Assembly: GCF_030252345.1 (NCBI RefSeq)
Contig: NZ_CP126980.1
Span: 3,611,501-3,675,500, forward strand
Source of the DNA: Actinoplanes oblitus
Lineage (GTDB): Bacteria > Actinomycetota > Actinomycetes > Mycobacteriales > Micromonosporaceae
DNA length: 64,000 nt
Direction: 5' to 3'
The notes beneath the pieces are model-generated. The model was not told the origin of the DNA and ran no database searches. It worked only from the letters and a program-made list of their open reading frames with translations. Positions within the stretch are counted from its first letter, which is position 1, and every line of letters begins with the position of its first letter. The position numbers and the translations under genes are program-made. Positions 45,848 through 54,328 of this stretch are shown here, piece after piece.

Positions 45848-46710
45848 CCCTCGCTCTGGACCGGCCGGTCACCGCCACCGTCGAGCGTCGCCGGATCCGG
45901 CTTGCCTGGATCGCCCGGCACAGCATCGCCATCGCCTTGGCGATCATGTTCGTCACCCCCGTCGCCTATCTGGTGCTGCTCTCGCTGATGACCAGTGATC
46001 AGGCGCTGACCAGCGATTACTGGCCGAACACCTGGCATCCGGAGAACTACCTCAAGGTCTTCGAGACCACCCCGCTGCCGCACTACCTGCTCAACACCGT
46101 CCTCTATGCCGGCACCGCCACCGTGCTCACCCTGGCGTCCAGCGTCCCGGCCGCGTACGCCCTGGCCAAGCTCAAGTTCCGGGGCCGCAACGCGCTGTTC
46201 CTCGTGGTGATCTGCGTGATGATGCTGCCGCCGCAGGTCGTCACCGTCCCGCTCTACCTGATGTGGGCCCGCTACGGGCTGACCGGCTCCCTGGCGCCAC
46301 TGATCATCCCGGCCCTGTTCGGCGACGCGTTCTGCATCTTCCTGCTGCGCCAGTTCCTGCTCACCATCCCGGGCGAATACCTGGACGCGGCCCGGGTCGA
46401 CGGCTGCGGCGAGTGGCGCACCCTGCTGCGCGTCGTGCTGCCGATGGCGCGCCCCGGCATCGCCGCCGCCGGACTCTTCCAATTCTTCTACTGCTGGAAC
46501 GACTACTACGGTCCGCTGCTCTACACCAGCGAGAACGAGAACTCCTGGACGCTGTCGCTGGGCCTGGCCTCGTTCCGCACCGTCCACCACGTCGACTGGA
46601 ACCTGGTCACCGCGGCCACCGTGCTCGCCATGGCGCCACTGATCGTCATCTTCTTCTTCGCTCAGCGCGCGTTCGTGCAGGGCATCACACTCACGGGGTT
46701 CAAGGGATGA
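45844..46710 (+). CDS. csnG: ABC transporter permease (CsnG-like)
   Basis: 288 residues, six membrane segments; EAA loop LDAARVDGCGEWRTLLRVVLPMARPG. GTG start overlaps the csnF stop and its own stop overlaps the next ATG (ATGA). No ATPase gene in the operon; a shared MsiK-type subunit is expected. Confidence 0.9.
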   Translation: MTLALDRPVTATVERRRIRLAWIARHSIAIALAIMFVTPVAYLVLLSLMTSDQALTSDYWPNTWHPENYLKVFETTPLPHYLLNTVLYAGTATVLTLASSVPAAYALAKLKFRGRNALFLVVICVMMLPPQVVTVPLYLMWARYGLTGSLAPLIIPALFGDAFCIFLLRQFLLTIPGEYLDAARVDGCGEWRTLLRVVLPMARPGIAAAGLFQFFYCWNDYYGPLLYTSENENSWTLSLGLASFRTVHHVDWNLVTAATVLAMAPLIVIFFFAQRAFVQGITLTGFKG

Positions 46711-47963
46711 GAATCGCTGTCATCGGCGGTGGATCGACGTACACGCCGGAGCTGGTGGACGGGTTCGCCCGGCTCGGGACGACGGTCTCCGAACTGGTGC
46801 TGATCGACCCGGCCGCCGAGCGGCTCGACGTGGTCGGCGCGTTCGCGGCGCGCATCTTCGCCGCCTACGGGCACCAGGGCAAGGTCACCTGGACGACCGA
46901 CCTGGACGCCGGGGTGACCGACGCGGACGCCGCGGTGATCCAGCTGCGGGTCGGCGGGCAGCGGGCCCGGATCAGCGACGAGACGTTTCCGCTGGCCTGT
47001 GGCTGTGTCGGGCAGGAGACGACCGGGGCCGGCGGGCTGGCCAAGGCGTTGCGCACGGTGCCGGTGGTCCTCGACGTCGCCGCGCGGATCCGGGAGCGGG
47101 CCAAGCCGGGGGCGTGGATCGTCGACTTCACCAATCCGGTGGGGATCGTGACCCGGGCGCTGCTGGACGCGGGGCATCGGGCGGTGGGGTTGTGCAACGT
47201 GGCGATCGGGTTCCAGCGCCGGTTCGCCGGCTATCTGGGAGTGGACCCGGGTGCGGTGGTGCTCGACCATGTCGGGCTCAACCATCTGACGTGGGAGCGG
47301 GCGGCCTTCGTCGACGGTGTCGATCAGCTGCCGCGGCTCATCGATCAGCATGTCGCCGAGATAGCGGGCGAGGTGGACGTGCCGGCCGAGATCATCAGGA
47401 TGCTCGGGGCGGTGCCGTCCTATTACCTGTCCTACTTCTATCGGCACGACAAGCACGTACAGGAAAGCCTCGGGCAGCGGACCCGCGGTCAGCGGGTCGC
47501 CGAGATCGAAGCGCTCCTGCTCGACATGTATCGGGACGTCTCGCTGACCTCGAAGCCGGCGCTGCTCGGCGAACGCGGCGGCGCCTACTACTCGGAGGCC
47601 GCTGTCGGGCTGCTCGCCTCGCTGTTCGGGCTGGACGAGACGTCGGTGCACTCGGTGAACGTCCGCAACAACGGCGTGCTGCCCTTCCTGCCCGCCGAGG
47701 CGGTCATCGAAGTCTCCGCCCGGGCGGGCGGCCACGGCCCGGATCCGCTGCCGGTCGCGGCGGTCCCGCCCGACCTGGCCGGTCTCATCTCCCATGTGTA
47801 CGGGTACGAGGAACTCGCCCTGGACGCCGCCCTGCGCGGTGGTCGTGATCGCGTCTACCGTGCCCTGCTGGCGCACCCGCTGATCGGCCAGCACGACGCC
47901 GCCGACGCCCTCGCCGACAAGTTGATCGCGGCGGGGCGCAGCCACCTCGCGTGGGCCCGATGA
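46707..47963 (+). CDS. csnH: GH4-family NAD-dependent 6-phospho-glycosidase (CsnH-like)
   Basis: 418 residues. The Rossmann opening is RIAVIGGGSTYTPELVDGF; the GH4 metal/catalytic segments are VDFTNPVGIVT, GLCNVAIG and VGLNHLTW. GH4 enzymes cleave phosphorylated disaccharides through an NAD-dependent oxidation-elimination, needing NAD and a divalent metal. In the csn operon the substrate should be a phosphorylated glucosamine oligomer, formed by the coupled kinase. Cytoplasmic. ATGA overlaps on both sides. Confidence 0.88.
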   Translation: MRIAVIGGGSTYTPELVDGFARLGTTVSELVLIDPAAERLDVVGAFAARIFAAYGHQGKVTWTTDLDAGVTDADAAVIQLRVGGQRARISDETFPLACGCVGQETTGAGGLAKALRTVPVVLDVAARIRERAKPGAWIVDFTNPVGIVTRALLDAGHRAVGLCNVAIGFQRRFAGYLGVDPGAVVLDHVGLNHLTWERAAFVDGVDQLPRLIDQHVAEIAGEVDVPAEIIRMLGAVPSYYLSYFYRHDKHVQESLGQRTRGQRVAEIEALLLDMYRDVSLTSKPALLGERGGAYYSEAAVGLLASLFGLDETSVHSVNVRNNGVLPFLPAEAVIEVSARAGGHGPDPLPVAAVPPDLAGLISHVYGYEELALDAALRGGRDRVYRALLAHPLIGQHDAADALADKLIAAGRSHLAWAR

Positions 47964-49210
47964 GCACCCCATCGGGGGAGTCCGACGGCGGCACTGGGGT
48001 GCGGCCGGGCGCCGTCGGCTCTGTGGTGCGGGCGGCCCGCGGTGAGCCCGTGCCGGGGCTGGCCGGTCGTGGAGCCGCATCGGGGGCGGGCGGCGGCGCT
48101 GCGTCGGCAGCAGGCGGCGGATCTATGTTGCCCGCGGGCGTCGGCGCTGAGTTGCCCGCGGGCGTCGGCGCTGAGTTGCCCGCGGGCGTCGGCGCTGAGT
48201 TGCCGGTGGGGCGCGGCTCCCTGTTCCTGGCGGTCGACGGCGGGAACTCGAAGACGGACGTGCTGCTCGGGGACGCGTCCGGCCGGGTGCTGGCCATGGT
48301 GCGAGGCGGCACCTCCTCGCCGCACAATCTCGGCCTGCCCGGCACGATCGAGGTGCTCGGCAAGCTGATCGCCGCGGCGCACGCCCGGGCCGGTCTGCTC
48401 CCGGACACACCCATCGCGGTGATCGCGGTCTACCTGGCCGGCGCCGACCTGCCGATCGAGGTGAGCCGGCTGCGTGAGGCGATCGCCGCCCAGGGCTGGG
48501 CCCGGCACACGCTGGTGGACAACGACTGCTTCGCGCTGCTCCGGGCGGGCACCTCGATGCCGGACGCGATCGCCGTGGTCTGCGGCGCCGGCAACAACTG
48601 CGTCGGCCGGGCCGCGGACGGCCGCACCGCCCGCTTCGTCGCCCTCGGCCCGATCTCCGGCGACTGGGGCGGCGGGCACGACCTGGCCGACCACACGCTG
48701 CGCGCCGCCGCCCGCGGCGAGGACGGCCGGGGCCGTCCGACGGCGCTGTCCGCCGCGGTCGCCGACCACTTCGGGCTGCCCACCGTGGAGGCGGTGAGCA
48801 TCGCCTTGCACCTCGGCGATCTCCCGATGACCCGGATCCCGGAGCTGTCGCCGTTGTTGTTCGAGGTGGCCGCGACAGGTGACGACGTGGCGTCCGCCCT
48901 GATCACCCGTCAGGCCGGCGAGATCCTGGCCCAGCACCGGGTCGCCGCCACCCGCCTCGATCTCCTCGATCGTCCGCACGCGCTGGTCCTGGGCGGCGCC
49001 GTCCTCCAGGCCTGTCACCCTCAACTCCACCACCAGGTCGTCGCCGGCGCCCGAACCCAAGCCCCCCAAGTCGACATCACCGTCCTGTCCACCCCACCGG
49101 TAGCCGGCGCCGCCCTGCTGGCCCTGGACACCCTCAACGCCCCACCCGCCGCCGAACAAACTCTCCGAACCGCCGTAGCCCAGTACCCGCCGTCCCCGTT
49201 CCCCGCCTGA
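47960..49210 (+). CDS. csnK: BadF/BcrA-type amino-sugar kinase (CsnK-like) with a low-complexity N-terminal extension
   Basis: 416 residues from an ATG overlapping the GH4 stop. The ASKHA fold only begins near residue 90 with FLAVDGGNSKTDVLLGD, then GNNCVGRAADG and GPISGDWGGG. The first 90 residues are Gly/Ala/Ser-rich and include a triplicated 8-residue unit (LPAGVGAE). Kinases of this family normally start close to the first phosphate loop. Either the true start is further down (for example GTG 48200-48220) or the extension is real and disordered. By synteny it phosphorylates glucosamine or its oligomers for the GH4 enzyme. Confidence 0.82.
   Translation: MSTPSGESDGGTGVRPGAVGSVVRAARGEPVPGLAGRGAASGAGGGAASAAGGGSMLPAGVGAELPAGVGAELPAGVGAELPVGRGSLFLAVDGGNSKTDVLLGDASGRVLAMVRGGTSSPHNLGLPGTIEVLGKLIAAAHARAGLLPDTPIAVIAVYLAGADLPIEVSRLREAIAAQGWARHTLVDNDCFALLRAGTSMPDAIAVVCGAGNNCVGRAADGRTARFVALGPISGDWGGGHDLADHTLRAAARGEDGRGRPTALSAAVADHFGLPTVEAVSIALHLGDLPMTRIPELSPLLFEVAATGDDVASALITRQAGEILAQHRVAATRLDLLDRPHALVLGGAVLQACHPQLHHQVVAGARTQAPQVDITVLSTPPVAGAALLALDTLNAPPAAEQTLRTAVAQYPPSPFPA
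48128..48199. repeat. 24-bp tandem repeat inside csnK, three copies
   Basis: Three identical 24-base units starting TTGCCCGCGGGCGTCGGCG at 48128, 48152 and 48176, then a partial unit. In frame, encoding LPAGVGAE. Confidence 0.9.
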
Positions 49211-49506
49211 TCCGGCCTCGCAGCCCCACCCACGTCCCGCCGCGCGCCGTCGTCGCCATGCCGGTCCTGCTGGTGGCCGGCCTCTGGCCGTTCACCAACC
49301 CGCCGCTGGCGCCCGCCGAGGCGGTCACGGACCCAGGCAGGCTCCCGCTCGTGCCGATTTCCGGCCAGGCTCGGCGCGCACTGCGAATCACGCGGGCCGG
49401 CCCTGTCGGAATAGAACCGCCAGCAGTCGGATGCGCCCGTTGCGGATCCCACTGGCTCGGTCTGTCGCGGCCGGGCCGCCGGCCGTGAGGTGGTGCCCGT
49501 TGCCGA
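49211..49506. other. Intergenic region, 296 bp, nothing recognised
   Basis: Convergent space after csnK and before the CoA-transferase stop. Short frames exist on both strands but show no family pattern or start signals. Confidence 0.5.
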
Positions 49507-50148
49507 TCAGGCCGGCTGGGCCTGGCGCAACGGCACCGCCAGCCGGGAGCTGAGCTCCTCGATCGAGATCCCGAACGTCTCCCGCACCACCACCCCGTCC
49601 TCGGTGATCAGAAAGGTCGCCAGGTCGGTGTAGACCCGGCTGATGCACCGCAGGCCGGTCAGCGGATAGGTGCACTCCGGCACCAGTTTCGGCGTCCCGT
49701 CCTTGGTGAACAGCGTCATCATCACGTAGACGCTCTTCGCCCCGACCGCGAGATCCATCGCCCCGCCGACCGCCGGGATCGCGTCCGGCTCCCCGGTGTG
49801 CCAGTTCGCCAGGTCGCCGGCCGCCGACACCTGGAACGCGCCGAGCACGCACACGTCGAGGTGCCCGCCGCGCATCATCGCGAACGAGTCGGCGTGGTGG
49901 AAATACGCCGACCCGGGCAGCTCGGTCACCGGAACCTTCCCGGCGTTGGTCAGGTCGGGGTCGATCTGGTCACCGACTGCGGCCGGACCCATGTTGAGCA
50001 TGCCGTTCTCGGTGTGCAGGACGATGCCCGCGTCGGCCGGCAGGTGGTCGGCGACCAGAGTCGGCTGCCCGATCCCCAGGTTCACGAACGAGCCGGGCTC
50101 GATGTCGCGGGCCACCAGCGCCGCCATCTCATGCTTGTCCAGGCTCAT
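49507..50148 (-). CDS. pcaJ: 3-oxoadipate (3-oxoacid) CoA-transferase, beta subunit
   Basis: 213 residues. The catalytic Glu is in LHTENGMLNMGP; NLGIGQPTLVADHL and GGAMDLAVGAKSVYVMM are the usual landmarks. With the alpha subunit it moves CoA from succinyl-CoA to 3-oxoadipate, or a similar 3-oxo acid, in the cytoplasm. Its ATG overlaps the alpha-subunit stop. The thiolase upstream and the maleylacetate reductase remnant nearby favour 3-oxoadipate over acetoacetate. Confidence 0.9.
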   Translation of the reverse strand: MSLDKHEMAALVARDIEPGSFVNLGIGQPTLVADHLPADAGIVLHTENGMLNMGPAAVGDQIDPDLTNAGKVPVTELPGSAYFHHADSFAMMRGGHLDVCVLGAFQVSAAGDLANWHTGEPDAIPAVGGAMDLAVGAKSVYVMMTLFTKDGTPKLVPECTYPLTGLRCISRVYTDLATFLITEDGVVVRETFGISIEELSSRLAVPLRQAQPA

Positions 50149-50804
50149 GCCGCCACCACCCGGTCGACGTAGATGCTCGGGGTCACGATCACTTCCGGGT
50201 CGAGCGTGCCGGTTTCGACGACCTCGTGGACCTGGGCGATCACCAGCGATCCGGCGGTCGCCATCACCGGGCCGAAGTTGCGGGCGGTCTTGCGGTAGAC
50301 CAGGTTGCCCATCCGGTCCGACCGGTACGCCCCGATCAGCGCGACGTCGCCCTTGATCGGGAACTCCAGGACGTAGGTGCGCCCGTCGATGACCCGGGTC
50401 TCCTTGCCCTCGGCGAGCGGCGTGCCCACCCCGGTCGGGCAGTAGAACGCGCCGATGCCGGCCCCGGCCGCGCGCATCCGCTCGGCCAGGTTGCCCTGCG
50501 GCACCACCTCGAGCTCGATCCGCCCGGCCCGGTAGAGACCGTCGAACACCCAGGAGTCCGTCTGCCGCGGGAACGAGCAGATCATTTTGCGTACCCGGCC
50601 CTTGGCCAGCAGGGCGGCGAGCCCGGTGTCGCCGTTGCCGGCGTTGTTCGACACCACGGTGAGGTCGGTGGCGCCCTGCTCGATCAGCGCGTCGATCAGG
50701 TCAACCGGCATCCCGGCCATCCCGAACCCGCCGATCAGCACGGTCGACCCGTCCCGGATCCCGGCGACCGCCTCGGCTGTGCTGTCACAGATCTTCGCGG
50801 TCAT
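50145..50804 (-). CDS. pcaI: 3-oxoadipate (3-oxoacid) CoA-transferase, alpha subunit
   Basis: 219 residues: VLIGGFGMAGMPVDLIDALI, TVVSNNAGNGDTGLAALL and the GTPLAEGKETRVIDGRTYVLE segment identify the alpha subunit. The ATG at 50804 overlaps the thiolase stop and its own stop overlaps pcaJ. It forms a complex with pcaJ. Confidence 0.9.
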   Translation of the reverse strand: MTAKICDSTAEAVAGIRDGSTVLIGGFGMAGMPVDLIDALIEQGATDLTVVSNNAGNGDTGLAALLAKGRVRKMICSFPRQTDSWVFDGLYRAGRIELEVVPQGNLAERMRAAGAGIGAFYCPTGVGTPLAEGKETRVIDGRTYVLEFPIKGDVALIGAYRSDRMGNLVYRKTARNFGPVMATAGSLVIAQVHEVVETGTLDPEVIVTPSIYVDRVVAA

Positions 50805-51976
50805 CCCACATTCTCCAGGACCACGGCCAGGGCCTGGCCGACGCCGATGCAGATCGCCGCGACGCCCCAGCGGCCGCCGGACTCCTTGAGGCGGGCGGCC
50901 AGCGTGCCCAGGATCCGCCCGCCGGACGCGCCGAGCGGGTGACCGATGGCGATCGCCCCGCCCTTGGCGTTGACCATCTCCGGGTCGATGTTCCACGCGT
51001 CGACACAGGCGAGCGACTGCACCGCGAACGCCTCGTTCAGCTCGACGGCGGTGACGTCGTCCCAGGTGATGCCGGCCCGGGTCAGGGCCCGCTCGGCGGC
51101 CTCGACCGGCGCGTACCCGAACAGTTGCGGCTCGATGGCGGAGACGCCGCGCCCGGCGATCCGGGCGATCGGGGCGGTGCCGATCCGCTCGGCGGCCGCC
51201 TCGCTGCCCAGCAGGATCGCGGAGGCACCGTCGTTGAGCGGCGACGCGTTGCCGGCCGTGATGGTGCCGCCGGCCCGGAACGATGGCTTGAGGCCAGCGA
51301 GTTTCGCCGCCGACGAACCCGGCCGGATGCCCTCGTCGCGGGACAGGTCGCCGACCGGGACCACCAGGTCCTGGTAGAAACCGTCATCCCAGGCCTGGGC
51401 GGCGAGGTTGTGTGAGCGCGCCGCGAACTCGTCCTGCCGCTCCCGGGAGATCGAGAACTTCTCGCCGAGCAGCTCGTTGCACTCGCCGAGCGAGATCGTC
51501 CACTCCGTCGGCATGTTCTCGTTGATGAGCCGCCAGCCCAGCGTCGTCGACACCGCCGTCACGTTGCCGGCCGGGAAGGCGCGCGACGGTTTCGGCAGCA
51601 CCCACGGGGCGCGGGTCATCGACTCGACACCGCCGGCCACCACCACGTCGGCGTCACCGGACTCGATGGTCCGCGATCCGATGATCGCCGCGTCCAGCGA
51701 CGAGCCGCACAACCGGTTGACCGTGGTGGCCGGCACCGACACCGGCAGGCCGGCGAGCAGCACAGCCATCCGGCCGACGTTGCGGTTGTCCTCACCCGCC
51801 TGGTTGGCACAACCCCACACCACGTCACCGATGGCGGCCGGATCCAGGCTTGGCGCTGTGGCCAGCACGCCGCGCAGCGCGGTCGCGGCCAGGTCGTCCG
51901 GGCGGACCTCGGCGAGGGCGCCGCCGAAACGGCCGAACGGGGTGCGGACCGCGGCGTAGAGGTAGGCGGAAGTCAT
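50801..51976 (-). CDS. pcaF: Thiolase, probable 3-oxoadipyl-CoA thiolase
   Basis: 391 residues. The nucleophile Cys90 is in TVNRLCGSSLDAA, the His is in GGAIAIGHPLGASGGR, and the second Cys is in AICIGVGQA (usually GGQ). It splits 3-oxoadipyl-CoA into succinyl-CoA and acetyl-CoA, the last step of the beta-ketoadipate pathway. A general acetyl-CoA acyltransferase role is possible. First gene of the operon, divergent from the LysR regulator. Confidence 0.88.
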   Translation of the reverse strand: MTSAYLYAAVRTPFGRFGGALAEVRPDDLAATALRGVLATAPSLDPAAIGDVVWGCANQAGEDNRNVGRMAVLLAGLPVSVPATTVNRLCGSSLDAAIIGSRTIESGDADVVVAGGVESMTRAPWVLPKPSRAFPAGNVTAVSTTLGWRLINENMPTEWTISLGECNELLGEKFSISRERQDEFAARSHNLAAQAWDDGFYQDLVVPVGDLSRDEGIRPGSSAAKLAGLKPSFRAGGTITAGNASPLNDGASAILLGSEAAAERIGTAPIARIAGRGVSAIEPQLFGYAPVEAAERALTRAGITWDDVTAVELNEAFAVQSLACVDAWNIDPEMVNAKGGAIAIGHPLGASGGRILGTLAARLKESGGRWGVAAICIGVGQALAVVLENVG

Positions 51977-52002
51977 GCGTCAAACCTAGGCCCGCCGCAC
52001 CG

Positions 52003-52035
52003 ATCAAGGCCAATACTGAATCGGACTCGATTGAT
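52003..52035. promoter_or_regulatory. LysR-type regulator binding site candidate
   Basis: ATCAA (52003-52007) faces TTGAT (52031-52035), with CAAT...ATTG (52011-52033) nested inside, in the 70-bp divergent promoter between pcaF and the LysR gene. Confidence 0.5.
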
Positions 52036-52046
52036 AACCTCGATGC

Positions 52047-52943
52047 ATGGAACTGCGGCACCTCCGGTCGTTCGCGGCGCTGGCCGAGGAGCGGCACTTC
52101 GGCCGCGCCGCCGAGCGCCTGCACATCGCCCAACCGGCCCTCTCCCAGCAGATCAAGCAGCTGGAGCGGGAGTTCGGCGTCGAGCTGGTCAGCCGCACCA
52201 CCCGCCGGGTCGAGCTGACCGAGGCCGGCCAGCGCTTCGCCGAGCACGCGCGGGCGGTGCTCGGCTCGGTCGAGCGGGCCGCCACCGACATGTCGATGGT
52301 CGCCGCCGGCCAGGCCGGCCGGGTGTCGGTCGGCTTCATCGGCACCGCCACCTACGACCTGTTGCCGCAGGCCACCCGCGAGGTCCGCCGCCTGCTCCCG
52401 GACGTCCGCCTGGAGCTGCACGGCGAGCTGCTCAGCCCGGCGCTGCTCGACGGCCTGCTCGACGGCACCTATGACCTGGTCGTCCTGCGCCCGGACGGCC
52501 TGATCCGCACGGAGATCGACGTCCGGGTGCTGCGCTCGGAGCGCCTGATCGCCGTCCTGCCCGACTGGCACGACCTCGCCGACCGCGAGCGGATCGACCT
52601 GTCCGAGCTCGCCGCCGACCCGTTCGTCATGCACTTCTCCGGCCATCGCTCATCGGTGCACGAGCACGTCCTGGCCGCCTGCGCCGCCGCCGGTTTCCGA
52701 CCGGCTTCGATCATGGAGGTGGGGGAGACCGCGACGCTCGTCGTCTTCGTCGCCGCCGGCCTCGGCGTCGCCCTGGTCCCGGAGGCGGTCCGTAGCCTCG
52801 ACCTGGAGGGTGTCGCCTACGTGCTGCTCACCGACGCCCCCACCATCGACCTGGCGATCGCCACCCGGTCCGGCGAGAGCTCACCCGCGGTCCGCCAGGT
52901 CGCCGACATCGTGATCCGCAGCTCCGAGTCCGGCCGCGGCTGA
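52047..52943 (+). CDS. LysR-family transcriptional regulator
   Basis: 298 residues. The winged helix (MELRHLRSFAALAEERHFGRAAERLHIAQPALSQQIKQLE) is followed by the effector domain (VSVGFIGTATYDLLPQATREV, FVAAGLGVALVPEAV). Relatives of this subgroup (PcaQ/CatR/BenM-like) activate aromatic catabolic genes on binding a pathway intermediate. Its divergent position to the pcaIJF-like operon supports control of it. The ATG has no strong ribosome site. Confidence 0.92.
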   Translation: MELRHLRSFAALAEERHFGRAAERLHIAQPALSQQIKQLEREFGVELVSRTTRRVELTEAGQRFAEHARAVLGSVERAATDMSMVAAGQAGRVSVGFIGTATYDLLPQATREVRRLLPDVRLELHGELLSPALLDGLLDGTYDLVVLRPDGLIRTEIDVRVLRSERLIAVLPDWHDLADRERIDLSELAADPFVMHFSGHRSSVHEHVLAACAAAGFRPASIMEVGETATLVVFVAAGLGVALVPEAVRSLDLEGVAYVLLTDAPTIDLAIATRSGESSPAVRQVADIVIRSSESGRG

Positions 52944-52992
52944 ACAGGATCGCCGGCACGCGCGAGGCGCGCCGCACCTTCCGCCAGGCGAT

Positions 52993-53005
52993 TTCCGGTA
53001 CGCCC
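52993..53005 (+). repeat. Interspersed TTCCGGTACGCCC motif, copy 3
   Basis: Exact copy of the intergenic motif at 8188 and 14326, in the gap after the LysR gene. Confidence 0.4.
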
Positions 53006-53103
53006 GAAGTCCCCGCCCGGCCAGCCCGGTGGGGCCGGCCCCCGGGTCGTCGACGGGTTCGCCGGGCAGCCGGGCCGCTGATACCCGGCGAGAATGTGGT
53101 GCC

Positions 53104-53310
53104 ATGAGTCTCACCTTCACGCATGAGACGTTCCCGCAGCGGGTGGTGTTCGGGTCGCCCGATCGTCGCGGTGCCGACCACTCATGCCGGGTCGGAGGCC
53201 ACCCCGGTGTGGGCTTGACCGAGAGCGGTCGCAAGACCACCGGCACCGGCCCGCGGGTGTTGCTACGCACGGTGATCTACGATCCCGGCCTGACCCCGTC
53301 GCTGCCCGTC
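53104..53310 (+). pseudogene. Maleylacetate reductase remnant
   Basis: The ATG at 53104 opens MSLTFTHETFPQRVVFGSPD, the N-terminus of maleylacetate reductases (iron-containing ADH family). The next recognisable block, IVAVPTTHAGSEATPVW, is in another frame. GLTESGRKTTGTGPRVLLRT then VIYDPGLTPSLPV returns to the first. Most of the N-terminal NAD domain and the whole C-terminal half are missing. So the gene has an internal deletion, two frameshifts and a lost 3' end. The intact enzyme reduces maleylacetate to 3-oxoadipate, the substrate of the neighbouring CoA-transferase. Confidence 0.8.
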
Positions 53311-53311
53311 C

Positions 53312-53458
53312 GTCGAGCGGCTGAGGCAGCTGACCCAGGCGCTGGTGCGGGAGTTCCGTGCGCAGCCGCCCGGCACACCCGCCCCGGACGGCCGCGACCT
53401 CGGCGACCGTCCGTGGAGCAGGGTGCGCTTCGACATCGTGCTGGCGCCGGCGTCGTGA
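53312..53458 (+). pseudogene. Unidentified gene fragment, 48 residues
   Basis: An open stretch reads VERLRQLTQALVREFRAQPP, then WSRVRFDIVLAPAS before a stop. It has coding character but no start and a different frame from the reductase remnant. Probably the 3' end of a second broken gene. The family is not recognised. Confidence 0.4.
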
Positions 53459-54289
53459 TCAGCGCCAGGTGTGCTCCGGTTGGTAACCGAGCAGTCGGCG
53501 CGCCTTGTCGATGGAGAGCAGGGTCTCGTGCTCGCCCAGCTCCTTCGTCACTGGAACATCCGGATAGACCTCGGCCGCGAGACTCGCCGACGATCGGCTC
53601 ATCACCGTGTCGGCGTTGGCGATGATGAAGATCTCCACGCCGGTCGCCGGATAGGCGAGGGCCTTGCGGACCGCCTGCGCGCCGTCACGGGCGTCGATGT
53701 AACCCCACAGGTTCCATTTCCGCAGGTGAGGGTCGTCGTCGAAGGACGGGAACTCCGCGTAGTCCGCCGGCTCCATGACGTTCGAGAAGCGCAGCCCGAT
53801 CATCTTCAGGCTCGGATCCCACCGGCAGAACTGCGCGGCCATCTCCTCCTCGAGGTGCTTCACCAGGGCGTACCGGGACTCGGGACGCGCCGGGTACTCC
53901 TCGTCCAGCGGGATGTACGGCGGCGGCGTGTCGAACGGGATGCCGAGCAGCGTCTCGCTGGACGCCCAGACCACGTTGGTGATCCGGGCGGCCTTGGCGG
54001 CGGCGAAGACGTTGTACGTGGCGGTGATGTTGTTCTGGAACGTGGCGGCGTTCGCGGTCAGGCCGGGCGCCGGAATGGCCGCGAGGTGGACGACCGCGTC
54101 GATGTGGTCGTATCGGTCGTCGATCGCGGTGAGCGCCTCGATCGTCTGCCCGTAATCGGTGAGGTCGATCCGGATGTCCGGGCGCTGCGCCGCGGCATCC
54201 AGATTGATCACCTCGTTGCCGTGTTCCCGCAGATCGGCGACTACGGCACGGCCGAGTTTGCCGGTGCCTCCGGTGACGGCGATCCGCAT
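53459..54289 (-). CDS. NAD-dependent epimerase/dehydratase-family protein
   Basis: 276 residues. RIAVTGGTGKLGRAVVADL binds NAD(P), SSETLLG provides the Ser and YALVK the Tyr-Lys pair of extended SDRs. Downstream WNLWGYIDARDGAQAV and VEIFIIANADTVM are typical of uronate-dehydrogenase-like or atypical SDR members. The start ATG at 54289 was chosen over a 10-residue extension. Third gene of the monooxygenase operon. Substrate unknown. Confidence 0.85.
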   Translation of the reverse strand: MRIAVTGGTGKLGRAVVADLREHGNEVINLDAAAQRPDIRIDLTDYGQTIEALTAIDDRYDHIDAVVHLAAIPAPGLTANAATFQNNITATYNVFAAAKAARITNVVWASSETLLGIPFDTPPPYIPLDEEYPARPESRYALVKHLEEEMAAQFCRWDPSLKMIGLRFSNVMEPADYAEFPSFDDDPHLRKWNLWGYIDARDGAQAVRKALAYPATGVEIFIIANADTVMSRSSASLAAEVYPDVPVTKELGEHETLLSIDKARRLLGYQPEHTWR

Positions 54290-54328
54290 GCTGAGGCCTT
54301 TCGTGAGGAGACGTGCCACTGGTGAAGA

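Noticed and set aside
49258..49488. 76-residue plus-strand frame after csnK
   Set aside because: No ribosome site and no family resemblance; convergent intergenic space.
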